Below, in pieces: positions 34,534 through 48,150 of a DNA stretch of 64,000 nucleotides; positions within the stretch are counted from its first letter, which is position 1, and each line of letters opens with the position of its first letter. Location of the stretch: the NCBI GenBank assembly GCA_029339505.1, contig JAQISU010000132.1, positions 8,802,001-8,866,000 of the forward strand. Direction: 5' to 3'. Below the pieces are notes generated by a model. It was not told the DNA's origin, did no database searches, and was given only the letters and a program-made list of their open reading frames with translations. The position numbers and the translations under genes were made by a program. Source of the DNA: Unio delphinus. Its lineage: Eukaryota; Mollusca; Bivalvia; Unionida; Unionidae.

Positions 34534-35992
34534 ATATGTTTAAATCGGCTCCTGATACAGGGTTTTGATATGGACGGCCCAGTAACTAAGAATGATTCTG
34601 TACGACATTATCAGTATTATGCCTATAATGAAGTACAACTAAATAAATAGTTGATCAAGAATCAAACTTCAAGTCCATTATACCAGCAAATACTTTCTAC
34701 CCTCTGAAGCGTTTATCGAAGTAGAAGAAGAAATTGTAACAAATGTTGCAGCTGATACACCATATGCATTTGGTGCCAAAGTCGGCTTTGCCAATACTGG
34801 TATCATGGAGCTATTTGAGAGTGGTAGATACATGAATGATGGAAGAGAAGTAAGGTCTATAGAACATGATGTTGATGTTACCACAACAATAGTGGGGTTG
34901 GCAAGATAATCCGATGAATATACAAGATCGGCAGGTCCATCTATGATGTTTACTAACGATATAATTGATTACGATGATAACAATAAATATAAAATTACGG
35001 ACACCAGTAGTTACTGGAGTTGCTGATCAACTAGATGATACTCTTGAACACGAACCAAGACAAGCTGCTGCCTTTGATATTGTAAAAAAAATGATAATAC
35101 TCGTCACAACTTAGGGTTTTCAACACGCGCTCCAATGTTGCATGGACAGCGTAGATTATTCTCATGCGCCATTCCATTACATCTTATAGTTGAATTTTGC
35201 AGAAATGTTAGAAGTTATCTATGGAGCGAAGCATACAGTAGTACTTGCGCGAAAGGGTATTGATAATGATGCAATCTGGAGAATTGCAGCAGATCCTGCA
35301 CTTCCGGATAATGAACATGGCAAGGTGAATATAACAAAACTATCACTGTGTATGCCAGTAATGACTCCATGAATCACCGCAGAAAACAGAGTACTATCAT
35401 TTATGAGTACATGCGGCAAATCATTGCTATCATGGCTAACAGCTACCACGGATACCATGGATAGTACTGTTAATGGTATATTTACTTGGCACCTGGCATC
35501 AAAACAAGGTGCTTCTTTGCCGCGGCATATATTTGTTGCGTTACAGGATAAAACGCGATTAAATAACCAAATAAGCAGCCATATGATATTTGATCAACTA
35601 AGTGTTTCTGAAGTCTCGCTAAAGATAAACAGCCAAGAGGAACCATTTGAGAGTATTTTAATTAATTACGGACAAAACCAAATAGCTAGCGCGAATCATC
35701 GGTTGCTGCATTTATGGGGTGCGATAATAATGTGGATATTGGTCTGCAAATCTCACAGTTGCATTTTAAAAACCTATGTCCCATCTACTATTTTTCATTG
35801 TAACATCTTGACTTAACCAGACAATCCGTAGTTGACACACATTTCCCCGCTCGTGTAACTCTTCCGGTTCATCCATCTCCACTTATCCCGAGTTACAGAG
35901 CAGTTACTGTTATTCTCAGTGACAAATCAATGCTACGCGAAGGTTTTGGTGGACGAATGAAAGTAAATGATGCACCAGTGGAAAATATGTAA
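34534..35992 (+). pseudogene. Major capsid protein, element 1
   Basis: Full-length relic: N-terminus near 34534, 'KYFLPSEAFIEVEEEIVT' (34687 on), 'EVIYGAKHTVVLARKGIDND' (35210 on), 'GIFTWHLASKQGASLPRHIF', 'SHMIFDQLSVSEVSLKINSQ', and the C-terminus 'DAPVENM' at 35970-35992. At least four frame changes or stops. Confidence 0.85.
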
Positions 35993-36025
35993 TATAGTAA
36001 CTAGATCAATCTGTTATTAAATAAA

Positions 36026-36951
36026 ATGTCATATGTTATTGTTACGTTAACGTCTCGTCAAATTAAAAAATTGCAATCGGAATCAGCTAAAAATTGCGGA
36101 ACACAGAATGGCTGAAGCACAATCAGATGTCTGGTGGTCAGAAGAAACTATCACAGACAGCTCGTCAGATAAAACACTTCAATGATGCCATCAAAGATAA
36201 AAAAGGTGTTCAGGTCACTCTCACTGCTGCCGCAATTAAAATCATCATAAAATCAGGTGGTATATTCCCACTGTTCACGTGTTACCAGAGTTGATTGCGG
36301 CATCGGTCCCAACGGTAGCAAAAGCCGCCGCGCTAGGAGCCGTTGGTAGAGCGGCGTAGAGTGCACTAAGGAAAGCTATCGGACAGGGATACAAAAAAAA
36401 AAAGAAACGATCGAGAAATGGTCTAAGATTACGAGGAACTCCGTATTCATGGTACAGCGGAAAAGGCCTGAGACTAGGAACAGTTTACTAACTCGAGAAC
36501 CGAAGGTTGCATCGCAGATTTTACCGATGTCAAATATTGATTTAATCGATGCTTTTCAAAAACTAGCGATAAAAAAATTTAGAGGTGTCTTTATGAAAGA
36601 TCAATTACAACAACAACCAAACAACGCTGAAATCGATATCATTAATCTCGATAACAGCAGCGGACCTGGAACTCACTATTTTGCATACGCGATTGATCCG
36701 TGTGCGATTGTTTATTTTTTGACTCATATGGTTTAGCACCGCCTAAAGAGTTTATGCGTTGCATAAACCGCTTAAAACTTCCTTTCTGGAATTTCACTCT
36801 ACCAACAAAGAAAATGAATGACCCACCAATATGTGGAATAGAAGAATTAAATGTCCTCAACACTATTTCATCATCGGGAACACCTCATAAAGCCGTACAC
36901 GAATATGCGAGTAATCGCTCTTTAGAGAGAATTTACATAAAAATAACATGA
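36026..36951 (+). pseudogene. pX/pVI-like protein and adenain-type protease, element 1
   Basis: MSYVIVTLTSRQIKKLQ starts the basic/hydrophobic part; frames change near 36110 and 36280. Downstream both frames of the overlap are readable: one gives 'GLRLRGTPYSWYSGKGLRL' ending GTVY-stop, the other 'NSVFMVQRKRPETRNSLL' running into the protease. The protease keeps 'GTHYFAYAIDP', an Asp in 'FDSYGLAPPKEFM' (after a frameshift) and the Cys in 'PPICGIEELNVL'. The TGA overlaps the next gene's ATG by the usual ATGA. Confidence 0.8.
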
Positions 36952-37825
36952 CTGATATTTGGGGGGGATTTTTATCAAGCCTGAAAAAACCCACCGCGGA
37001 AATATCTGCAGCCGGTGATATAAAAAAATAATCGAAGATGAAATAGCTGTGATGTTAAACCTCGCAAGTGTTAATCCAAAACTAGTCTATCGCGTTGTTT
37101 TCCGAACAGGGAAAACTCAAACCTGGTGTGCTCATTTCAACTATTGTGGGCTCCCAACAAAATCTGTATAACCATATAACAAAATTTTCACATTTACAAT
37201 AGAGAGTATAAATGATAATATCGAAACCCTGATAAATAATATCTTTGGGATTCTACGTATTCTTTCCACATTGAAAATCGCAGACGTAAAAAAGCTACGT
37301 TAGAATTAGCAACACTCCAACCTAGGTATGGAGGTCATGTTGAGAAGTTTTCAACTTTTCGTAAAGATCTCATTGAGAAATTCTTGGGGGGATCTCATTA
37401 GATAAGCGCGACACATAACTCACAGATATTAGAAATCCATCGATGAGATGAAAAACACCATCGAGGCAATCAAAGATTATTTACCGAGGATGATAGAAAC
37501 ATTTGAAAAAACAAAGATTCCTCATGAGAAAACCAACAACGTGGTGTCCACGATATAACACGGCTCATTTATGTGAACACCATCCACTAACATATAAAAT
37601 ATCACCGCGGCCGTCAAAGGTATTTATCAATTAACACTAGTGTCGCCGACTCAGTTTAATATTTCATCAACGAGTTCATCTGGGGTCAACAATATGATAT
37701 CAACAATCGTTAACAAGGAAACAACTAAACGATTCATAATAGCATCCTCTGATAATAATTTGGCTAGGGTTTCAGTAACATGGTATGTGGAATTCGTTGC
37801 GGATTTAGGTAAACAACTAAATTGA
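36948..37825 (+). pseudogene. Fibre-like protein, element 1
   Basis: MTDIWGG start; a frameshifted 'ALFSEQGKLKPGVLISTIV' marks a single residual shaft unit near 37090-37145; the head is readable at 37600-37825 ('VSPTQFNISSTSSSGVNN', 'TWYVEFVADLGKQ'). Many breaks between. Confidence 0.75.
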
Positions 37826-37845
37826 GTTCTGTTGTAATAAATAAA

Positions 37846-38392
37846 ATGTCATCATTGGCAACGTCACAGCAATATAGCTATGATCAGGTCAGAGAATTTG
37901 AAACTAAACTCAAAACACTCACCGAGGAGTATGAAGTAAAAATAAAAAATTACCGACGAAGAGTCACCGCATTTGATCTTACCGTGTAACCGGTATCAGG
38001 TGTAATCACCGCAGATGCTATTAAACTCTCCTCGGTGAAAATGATTGCCCCAATAGCTGTTCCAATTTGTAAATCAGCGGCGGCAACAATCGCGGCAATT
38101 ATGTCGATTTTAACAAACCAATATATTTTTTCAGAAAGCTAAAACTACAAGTCTACGTTGTTAGGTTCGATGTTGTGTCAACCGCATACTCCCAATTATC
38201 CTCGATGATATCTTAATATCCGATAGTGCGTTTTCAGCAATAATACATGTATATGATTCCGTGATGTCAAAATTAGAAACACCACGTGAGTATAATAACA
38301 ATGGCAACATCGCAAGAACTACTTCAACACATAGCAGAAAACACAATCCGGGTGAAAAACATTATGATCTCAATGATCTCAACAAATCCTGA
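37846..38392 (+). pseudogene. Two-helix membrane protein, element 1
   Basis: MSSLATSQQYSYDQVREFE start, 'KLKTLTEEYEVKIKNYRRRV', the hydrophobic pair (37990-38110, with a TAA near 37988), and the tail ending NDLNKS at a TGA (38390-38392), 100 bp inside the penton-like gene. Confidence 0.75.
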
Positions 38393-39530
38393 ATTCAGTT
38401 TGAATTTTCCTGCTGCGATTTCGGTAAAGGAGATGGAACTAGCAAAATTGCGAGTATACCATAGTTGGCCTAATATTAGATCAGCACCTTTCGGTGGTCC
38501 ACAACATAATAATTCCTTGGTGTTTGCGAGTAAGAATAAACCCGATGGTACTCCAGATTGGAACGTTGTTTCGCTACCGTCTATGTCATACCAAATCGAA
38601 CAGATCAATATTGAATTTCAGCGTAGAATAAAATCCATTACTGGAAAAGATTCGAAAATCGCTATAACGGCTCAGGAGCCGACGTTGTCATCTGCCATTG
38701 AGATAAACTCACCCATATATCTCGTAGATATCTATCAGAGTTCTATAAGGACAATACTGGGTTGGCCTGAAATCCCACCTCGGACATCTTATCAAATACC
38801 AGAACCTAAAAAATCTGATTATGTCACAGATGTACAATCATACCACGAAATAGCTCCATCATATCGAAATTATGTACCTGTTATAAGAAATGCAAAATTA
38901 ACTGATATATTCACATTTCTCGATAATAAAACCATGCAATGGGTACATGGTTTTGAGAAAACTCCTGATTCATCCATTGCAATTGTATTCACTCTAAATA
39001 ATGTCATTGATTATTTAAAAGAGATTAATCAATTATATAAAACAGAACTAGAGAGACTACGACGGAGTTTCCAGGAGCATCTCTCTGATATATCGAGTTC
39101 ATGCATCGAGATTATAAAATATGTTGAGATATTAAATCAACTTGTATCCGACATAGAATATATCAACAAACTAATAGATCAGATAATACTTAATGAAAAG
39201 AATGGAGATAAACAAAAATTACTAACCAGATACAATATCACAGAAGCTGATTTACCCGATTTCAAGGTTCTTGGGTATAACGCAAATGAACTAAAAAAAT
39301 CTGATAATGATCTTATTCCAAAAATTTTTTCTCTGATACTCGCCGAATGGAAGAAATAGCACAACCACAAACAGCAAGCCTCAAACATAATAATGACCCA
39401 GATGATGGTTGGCGACATACTGCCCCTCAAAACGTCAATATATGCACGGTGATTCCATTGAATCTAGTATGTGATGTTATCAAAGGAAGTTATCAAATAA
39501 ATCTCCAAAGATCTAATCAAGCCTAGCTAG
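38286..39530 (+). pseudogene. Penton/minor-capsid-like protein, element 1
   Basis: A 357-codon open frame (38286-39359) covers the N-terminal and middle regions: 'LAKLRVYHSWPNIRSAPFGG', 'YLVDIYQSSIRTILGWPEIP', then a helical middle. After TAG at 39357 the C-terminal domain continues shifted ('HNNDPDDGW', 'PQNVNICTVIPLNLVCDVIK') and breaks off near 39530 at the microsatellite. About 100 C-terminal residues are missing. Confidence 0.85.

Positions 39531-40305
<775 letters not shown>

Positions 40306-40377
<72 letters not shown>
40306..40377. repeat. (AT)n microsatellite
   Basis: About 72 bp of AT repeat forming the 3' tail of the SINE. Confidence 0.9.
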
Positions 40378-40379
<2 letters not shown>

Positions 40380-42111
40380 ATAAGTGAATACAACAGCTGG
40401 TTATAACTTTCAGAGGTGTTGGATGTGAATCTTAAACGTGACTTTACTATTTCGTGTTTTAACTTTCGGAAGGGTTCTGAATAATTAGATGATCAAGAAT
40501 TGTTAGAGAAACTGTCGGCAAGAATGTGTCTACTGTCACATTTCCAACTAAAATTAGTATTGTTTGTTTTCAGGTGTCAAAGGGAATTTTTTTTTCGAAT
40601 ACTGTACCACACTTTCATAATTGAGTAGCGAGTGTTTAAAGAACAAATGTATTTCTTGAATGATGGACGTTTATTTGCCTTGATTGTGTAGCGAGCTTAA
40701 GCGCAAATAGTAGGGTATTTGCTTAAATTTTCGGTCGTTGGACGATTGTTGAATTTGTTTAATCCTTTTCTGTGTTGTCTAGTGCGTTCATTTTATACCT
40801 AGGTCAAACAAGGTTTTGTCGGCTTTCTTTACTGTACCGTGAGGACTTTATAAGATATTATTCTGCAATATCGATTTCAATGAAATTAAAATACTGTATA
40901 GAATTAACAGCTTAAAAATACTGTTTAGATATTTAGTCTTGTGTGAACGAGTGTTTTAAACGTAGCACAATCGGCTGTAGTTAAATTTTATTTTTTTAAA
41001 TTACGTCATTAAATGTTATAGTTGATATTTTCAATGTTGATTGGAAAGTGACCACATCTGTGAGTCATCAGCAACCGTCCTTTCGTAGTCCAAAAGCAGA
41101 GAATATGTGCAAATTGTCTAAACTGTACATGTGCATGTACCTCTATTTGGGTGTATATATGTCGGTAATTTCGTGTTAAAAAGACACAGATCGTGTCCAG
41201 AAATAATATTGTCTACTTCGTGGCCTACGTGATGTATTGGCACCTCTACTTAGTAATTTGGAAACTGATTACATAAAATATACCATGAGTACAAACGAAC
41301 ACAAGTATACATATTAATTTATCTATTATGATATGCACATGTTGATGATGAGAATTTACATTTCCAAATATGTCACATATTGTTCCCTACATTAACCTGT
41401 TTAGCAATGAGTCCCACAGTGACAGCAGTTAATAAAAGATCTGATAAAATCTTTTTTTTATGTTTGAACTTGTCTGATCTACAAGCCGAAACTTTGAAAA
41501 CGAGTCCATTTCAATGCAACCGCTATGGCTTACACCACGTGGTTCTCTAAAATTACATAAAATGGAATTTTGTGGAACAGATATTCTTCTAACCGTTATA
41601 TAATTGACTGGAGGAGTAGCCGAGCTATCTCCAATTCAAAGATCGGGATCACATCCTCCTGGAATGACACAATTATGATTATTATATTTTCCACCTATTC
41701 TCATTAAATGTTACTATTTACTCTATCTATACATGTAGTAATTGCATGCGTGAAGATCAAATACCGACACTTAAAATGTTTGTTTACGTTATCACTGCTT
41801 ATATATGAAACAGTTAATATAGTCCTATTTCCTAGCTTAGAAATATGATACTATGATTTCATATGGAACTTAATATCTGCACCTAACTCTTCCTTCTGCA
41901 AGATTCGTTAAAAAGTCATAATAACAGGGGTCAACATTCAAAATATAGCCTCCGTCAACTGCAGACACTTTTCTTGCATTTGTAAAGGAACTGCAGTTTT
42001 GGAATTCAAACCGATAACAGAAATGTCCACATTTGCCTGATGGACATCCTCAAACAAAATTGAAGACAGCTTTATAGCTCATTGCGCACCAGTTTGTTTT
42101 GTTGTGTTAGT

Positions 42112-42195
42112 CTTTTGTTAATGGAGCACCAGCACTATGAGGATATTTAGCGCCATACAATCGGTTGTATTTATACACCTTTAAACATAGTAATA
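42112..42195. repeat. Dispersed repeat, copy 1
   Basis: 'ttaatggagcaccagcacta' followed by 'tttagcgccatacaatcggt' and 'tgtatttatacacc'. Related to the copies at 42540, 45166 and 45470. Confidence 0.7.
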
Positions 42196-42539
42196 GTTGA
42201 AGACGTACAAGTTATAGTGTCAAATAAGTGTTTGCTACCTTCAGGAAATCTATAATGCAAGTGACATGTATAGTATCAAATGTTTCATTCCTGTCATGCA
42301 CAAAATAATACTTAGCGCGCGTATGTTGCAGGTTAAAACATTCTGTCATGAGGTGCCTAACATGATAAATGGTTCGTTGCAAGTAACGCACTTTGGTGTA
42401 TCTTCACTTTTCATTATGTGGGTGTTGGGGTATGCACTTATGACCAATTCGGATTATTATTACAATGATTATCTACTACCAACGGATCTTTATGTTTAAA
42501 GGCGTTCATTCTCCTAGGGTTTGTTTGTTTGTTTGTTTG

Positions 42540-42610
42540 TTTTTTTAACGGCGCATCAGCACATGTAGGCTAGTTAGCACCATACAATAACGATGTATAT
42601 TAACGGTACT
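42540..42610. repeat. Dispersed repeat, copy 2
   Basis: Follows a (TTTG)n run. 'tttaacggcgcatcagcaca' then 'gctagttagcaccatacaat'. Same family as copy 1. Confidence 0.7.
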
Positions 42611-45079
42611 GTTCAAACCATCTTTCAGAGTGTGCCTTCGACTAAGATGCATCAAAGAGGTATCGACATGTGCAATCATATATAAAAGTTCAATTGTTTC
42701 ACGAATCTATAAGCGACATAGAAATATCCCTGAGGTTTATTGTATATAATAAATTCCAGCAAACACAGTGAACAACGTTGCTGTTCAAACGTGTTATTAT
42801 TTATAGTGCACATGTAAGACACAACGTAAATATTTGTATGTCATTTCGAGGTAGATTCAAAATAATATGGCATTTACACTTTTGAGGAGAATGCAAGAAA
42901 TGTTCTAACACATTGTTTCTATCAAGCACACGCAGATGCCACAAGATCTATCATTGTTTATTGTAACCCTCCGATTGATAGCTGTAATATTTGTATCATA
43001 CAAACAACAAGCCAATTGGAAATGGATATGGATGGATAAATGTAACCTACATTATTCATGCTATATAATATTGCTGTTCAATATAGCTACCTGTATCACT
43101 CTTTAGTAAGATAAATACGTTGCTTTGGAAAAATACCTTGACTAGGTGTAAACTTACATTGCCCAATATTCACGTGATATTTTTTATAAATTAAATACAC
43201 AGGATCGTACTGGTCTGATTGCTACTGTAGATGAGATCTTTAAGTCAAAGCATTGGATTGAAGACTCTACTGCGAAGTGAAGTTTAACCCTAAAGCTCAT
43301 ACTACGTTATTTAAATCTTCGACGAATATGCAACATCCGAACTATGTTAGCTATATCTTAAACATTATGTTGGGAAAAGATTAAATTATCCATTCATGAA
43401 GCAAAACAAAAATAATATTTGTTATTTTTCTGGCGTGGTTTGTTATTGTATTTTCATTGCGTAGTCAAATTAATGCAATACATGAGAATATGGTTAATGC
43501 AGTCAATCGCTCATCCATATATTTTTCAGATAATGCCTTGGAAGATTTGAAGCGTTTATTTACTTTGAATATTTATATACATAAATACGCCGCTACCAAA
43601 TTAATTAAGGGTACCAACATTGTACAGATTTGACCCAAGAATACGTGCATGTTTTAGAAAGAAGGGTTATCCTGTTATATCTAATGTATTTATGCCACTG
43701 CGTTTACTGTATCGATGCTTACTTTTCAGCATATGTCATCACTATCGCAACTATTACTAATATCAGAGATTAGTAGTTGACAATAAGGTGTTTATGTGGT
43801 CACTGGAATGAGTGCAATTTGCTTTTGTCTCCTCTTATTTCATACGGCATTGATCATGCAAAAGGATTATAGACGCACAACTAATGCCGAGCCCATGCTG
43901 ATGCAGTGCAAAATGTTAGGTTTCATTTGGCGTGCCGACACAAGGATATTAAAAAATTTTAGTTTGTGCCGGTGGAAATCCATGCCACCTAGGTACAACA
44001 GCAAAAGTAATTCAGCGGACCGATGGTGCTTCAGCCACGTTAAAGACGTCCATGTTAGTAATATAACGCAACGTTAGTCCAGTTTGTCAACTCCACTTGC
44101 TTTTATTGAGAAACAATAGTTTAAAACTCACTTATCAAGCTCTGCTAAGTTTTAATGTAGGTTAAAAATCAAATGATTTTGACGTCCACACCGAACTTGC
44201 ACTGAAGTATTAGCGATCGAGTACAAATCTTTGCAATTTATAGCAGATGCAAAATATTTCAATAATATCCGCAATACTAGAACGAAACAGTCAACCACAT
44301 ATCCCATCTCTCAGAGTCGCTGCTTATTTGAGCCCCTCGTTAATTATTATTTTACCAAATATTCTGAAAGATCAATTTTATAGAAATATTGGCTTGCTTC
44401 AGTACCCATCCAAGAGTAGCTACCTCTGAGGACAAGCATTCTGCTATACGCATCTTAAATGCATTATGTTTTGTTTGTACCAATCTGTCCAACACACTTC
44501 AAAATTACTGGTGGATTTATACAGGCATTTATGAATGCATATCAAGCCGTACACTTGGGCTCATACAAATCTCATTTTGTTTATATTAAGCCGCGTGAGA
44601 GCCAAACGAATAAACCAGCATTTGTGCATTTTTAAGATACGTTATCAAAATCCAGAACATGCATACATCGGCAATATCTCTTTATGACGAATATTCATTG
44701 AAGGTATTTTATAAGAGATAGTCGATCCCTACAGACTAAGGGATGTTTTTTTTTGTCCGAACATGTCTTTTATGTACATATATCTTCAGTAAAGAACCTT
44801 GATTTTTGTATTGATGTTGACATTATATGTGGATGAAATGTGTTGATATTGCCATATCAGTAAACGTTGACGACAGACGTTTTTTCCGTATATAAATGTG
44901 ATCGGCGATATTATTCAGTGTGATGGCTGTTTTGTTTATATATTTTGAATTTGCATTATCATGTATTCAAAGAGAATTACTGGTTCAAATTATCAAGCTA
45001 TGCAAAAATACTTGTGTTAATAAGATGCATGACCTTGGATTCCTTGGCATGTGTACAACAATACAGGAGGAGGAGGGTG

Positions 45080-45082
<3 letters not shown>

Positions 45083-45148
<66 letters not shown>
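45083..45148. repeat. (AT)n microsatellite
   Basis: About 66 bp of AT units directly before a dispersed repeat copy. Confidence 0.9.
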
Positions 45149-45149
<1 letters not shown>

Positions 45150-45165
45150 ATTTATTGTTTATTCT

Positions 45166-45235
45166 TTAACGGCGAACTTGCACGTAGGCTTGTGAGCACC
45201 ATACAGTAGGTTATTTGTGTGAACGATTAATAATG
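45166..45235. repeat. Dispersed repeat, copy 3
   Basis: 'tttaacggcgaacttgcacg' then 'ttgtgagcaccatacagtag' and 'gttatttgtgtgaac'. Confidence 0.7.
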
Positions 45236-45466
45236 GTAATATGTTTAAAATCGATCAAATATTATTGAGTTTGAAGTAAAGACGGTATGATGGTAACACT
45301 AAGTAAGTGGAATACGTTAATGAGGACAGATTAAAATATGTTGAAATTAAGGGACGGTATTTGCATTATAACAACCATGCTTGAGGTATTGGCATACAAA
45401 ATGTAGTTTAATTCCTGTATATGTAAGAAGGAGTTTATTCTCCTAGGATTTGTTTGCTTTTTTGCT

Positions 45467-45545
45467 TTTTTTATAACGGCGCAACTGCACCTTTCGGCTA
45501 TTTAGCTCCATTCAATAGGTTGTATGTGTACATCATTAAAAAATA
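45467..45545. repeat. Dispersed repeat, copy 4
   Basis: 'ataacggcgcaactgcacct' then 'ggctatttagctccattcaa' and 'taggttgtatgtgtac'. Only 300 bp after copy 3. Confidence 0.7.
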
Positions 45546-45766
45546 TGAAAAGGTTTAATATCAGCCAGCGATATAAAACATCTAAAATTTCAAAGGTAAA
45601 ATGGTAACAGTAAGTAGTAGAGGAGGCGAACCCTACACTATTGTAGAACCCTCCATTTGACTAAAACACGGTTAATTTGTGTTATCAATGCTGGTTTCCT
45701 TTTACCCAATAATGGTTTTTACGGGGACACGGTCAGAGTTAAGTAACCGTGAATTACATTTATAAA

Positions 45767-46738
45767 ATGTCAAAAATAGGAGAAGCACGAATAACTAGAA
45801 CAAATTTAGACAGATTAGAAGCAATTGAGAAATTTCTCCTGGTTAGAGATTCCTTCATAGATAATTTGCAAGCTCGACAACAACAAAAGTTAAATTTTAC
45901 TGCAGATACAAAGCAAATGTTTAAACCGATAACTACAGTATCGGAAAATATAGCAAAAAGGAACTAAGAAAATTTCAAAAATCTTTGAAAACTCTTCCCG
46001 GTGATATAGTTACAGCTGCAACTCCTCGTCATATTACACCACCTGAAAAGGATATTATCCCACCATCTGAATCTGTTATTGCCCCACCACCTGAACCCGT
46101 TTTTGAACATCCTGAACCTCCGAGGGAGAGGATATATCAACCTGAACAAATATTTAAGAGCGAGGCAATTGATAAAATTAATTTTTTTTCTACGGATGAT
46201 GAATTAGCTGATTTTGCTGCTAAAACATTTCCACAAAAAAATAAGAGAAAAATATATGAATGTTGGGTATGAAAAATCTATAAAAGATTCTGAAGCTTGG
46301 AATAAAAAAATAGATTTGGCAAAACACGGTGGAGAGAGAACCTCAAAGGGTGATCCTAATTTTATCGCATATATGAAAAAATAGAAAATGAAAAAAAAAG
46401 TCTACCATCATACGAGGAATCACAGCTCATTCCCGAGGAAATAAAAATAAGAGCTGAAGTTGATCCCACGCAAGGTATAACTGAATGAAAACCTACTGCT
46501 GGATATCACGGTGGTAGTATCATACCCTGTTCACAAAGTATCATCGATGATATATCACGCTTAGAGGTCCTCATCGGTGGAAACGAGCCGGAAATAATTC
46601 CCCGGAGATAATTAATGAAGCTGCTGAAATCTGTCGACGACTATTTCAAGGTCCTGTAATTGATGTTGGATTATATCGCAGTTTTATAAATGAATTCAAT
46701 GACGACTATCACCACATTAGATATATAACATCTAAATA
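45767..46738 (+). pseudogene. Virion-associated protein (316-aa family), copy E
   Basis: MSKIGEARITRTNLDRLEAI starts an N-terminal helix like the other copies, with 'MFKPITTVSENIAKRN'. After a frameshift at 45965 follows a Pro/Glu-rich linker ('PPSESVIAPPPEPVFEHPEP'), then 'STDDELADFAAKTFPQKNKR' and 'AKHGGERTSKGD' (shared with element 1, absent from element 3), and the conserved C-terminal 'ISRLEVLIGGN', 'EINEAAEICRRLF'. Divergent from the other copies, so a different subfamily. Confidence 0.75.
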
Positions 46739-46740
46739 AA

Positions 46741-47160
46741 ATGATCATATATCGTAGTATGAGCAGAGCAAGACAAGTGGTTGTCATGCATTCACGGTTA
46801 CCCGTATACAAGAAGTATTACGGGAATGGATTAGGTGACGTTGTCTCGGGACTGTTTACTAGAGCTGCTCCGAAAATTTTACCGATTATTAAAGAATTAG
46901 CTTCGAAAGCTATTGGGGCTATTGGAAATAAAGCTATTAGCGCTGTCGGGGATCTTGCTGGTAGAGCATTTAATACCGCAAACGAAAAACTCATTTTGTT
47001 ATTCAAGAAAGAACAGCCGGTAAAACTACCTTCTACAAATCAGATTCCACCTCAATTAGGTAGGGACATTAATTAAATTGTAAATCAAAGATTAGCTCCA
47101 CTAGTACAATCAGTTACCGGTTCTGTTCTAAGAAGATTATTGTTTAGATCGTCGACTATA
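46741..47160 (+). pseudogene. Small basic capsid/core protein, copy E
   Basis: MIIYRSMSRARQVVVMHSRL, 'YKKYYGNGLGDVVSGLFTRA', 'APKILPIIKELASKAIGAIG', 'GDLAGRAFNTANEKL' follow the element 3 protein closely in layout. A stop after 'PPQLGRDIN' (47074) precedes an in-frame 'IVNQRLAPLV' continuation, so one nonsense change truncates it. Confidence 0.8.
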
Positions 47161-47167
47161 TAATAAA

Positions 47168-48150
47168 ATGTTTAAACATGAGACAGATGAAGCTTTTGAT
47201 CTGGAAGCTCCTGTGTTGAAAATGGATTCCGAACGCGATTATCAATATTTTTCATATAATTCCCCAATCCCCAATGCAAGATTACAAATTGAACTTAGAT
47301 TCGATGACACATCTAAATACTACTTGCCGGGTGAAGCATATATCGAGGTAGAGGGACAACTAGTACAAGGTGGTGCTGGTACACCCTATCCTGATCACGA
47401 TGATACCCTAATCGGTTTTATCAACAGTGGTATAATGGCGTTATTTAGTGGTGCACAGTATATAATTAATTCTACTAAAACAGAATCCATCGATAATGAT
47501 GTTGATGTTCCAACCAAAATAATGGGTCTAGCTAGATACTCTGATGATTGTATTAAGTCTGCGGATCATCCAATGATGTTCGCGAAAGATATCACTGATT
47601 ACGCTGATCATAATTAATTTGAAATAAGACGACCAAAGAAGACAGCTGGTGGCGCTGATAATGCTGAAGTTGAACCTGTTGTTGTTAATATTAATCATAA
47701 TTATAATCCGTGATTTGTAGCTAGAAAAAGGATACTAAACGACGATGGTAGATTTTCGTGAACGATTCCTCTCTCTCATATATTTGGATTTTGACGAGAT
47801 GTTAGAAATGTTATTTTTGGATCTATTCATACTGAAGTACTTATGAGAATATCTAATGATAACGATGCTCTTTGGCTAGCAGCTGGTGTTACTGTTGGTG
47901 TTGTAAATCTAACAAAACGAGCTCTGTTTATGCCAGTTATGACCCCATCGCTGTCCGTAGAAACACGATTGTTATCTTCTATGGATCACGGAGGAAAATC
48001 ACTGTTGTCATGATTGGATGTCACAACATCTGCCACAACAGAGTACAGTTGGAAAATATACTTGGCAAGTTACGTTTGCGTAATATATCAACGCGCCACA
48101 ACATATCTTAATCTCGTTACAAGGTAAACAACGAGTACAAGGAGACCCTC
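47168..48150 (+). pseudogene. Major capsid protein, copy E, truncated and joined to PolB
   Basis: The first 149 codons are open: 'MFKHETDEAFDLEAPVLKMD', 'KYYLPGEAYIEVEGQLV', 'GFINSGIMALFSGAQYI', 'GLARYSDDC', 'MMFAKDITDYADHN', then TAA. Later blocks ('APQHILISLQGKQRVQGD', 48093 on) reach about residue 330 of the 473-residue model, then switch at about 48153 into polymerase sequence. The last third of the MCP and all genes that should follow are missing. Confidence 0.85.

Larger units (their letters stand above)
12896..39530 (-). mobile_element. Element 1: Polinton-like element split by element 2
   Basis: 12896-19719 holds right TIR, ATPase, PLA2 protein, integrase, HNH-helicase-PolB and zinc-HNH protein. 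31426-39530 holds spacer, 118-aa protein, 316-aa protein, core, MCP, protease, fibre, membrane protein and penton-like protein. The two parts, in the same relative orientation, make one full canonical set; between them lies element 2 with its own TIRs. Without element 2 the length is about 14.9 kb, normal for a Polinton. The left TIR is missing: similarity stops inside the penton-like gene near 39530, replaced by a (TCTA)n microsatellite. Nearly every gene is broken. Confidence 0.8.
40378..45740. other. Gene-free AT-rich DNA with dispersed repeats
   Basis: No frame longer than 93 codons, none with a recognisable domain. It contains four related dispersed repeats (listed separately) and one (AT)n run. 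It separates element 1 from the copy E fragments and looks like ordinary non-coding host DNA; host exons too short to see by eye cannot be excluded. Confidence 0.55.

Noticed and set aside
44920..45169. Frames ending in Tyr-Ile repeats
   Set aside because: (AT)n translated; no upstream domain.
40378..45740. Host protein-coding gene
   Set aside because: No frame shows domains or plausible exon structure; only repeats are supported.
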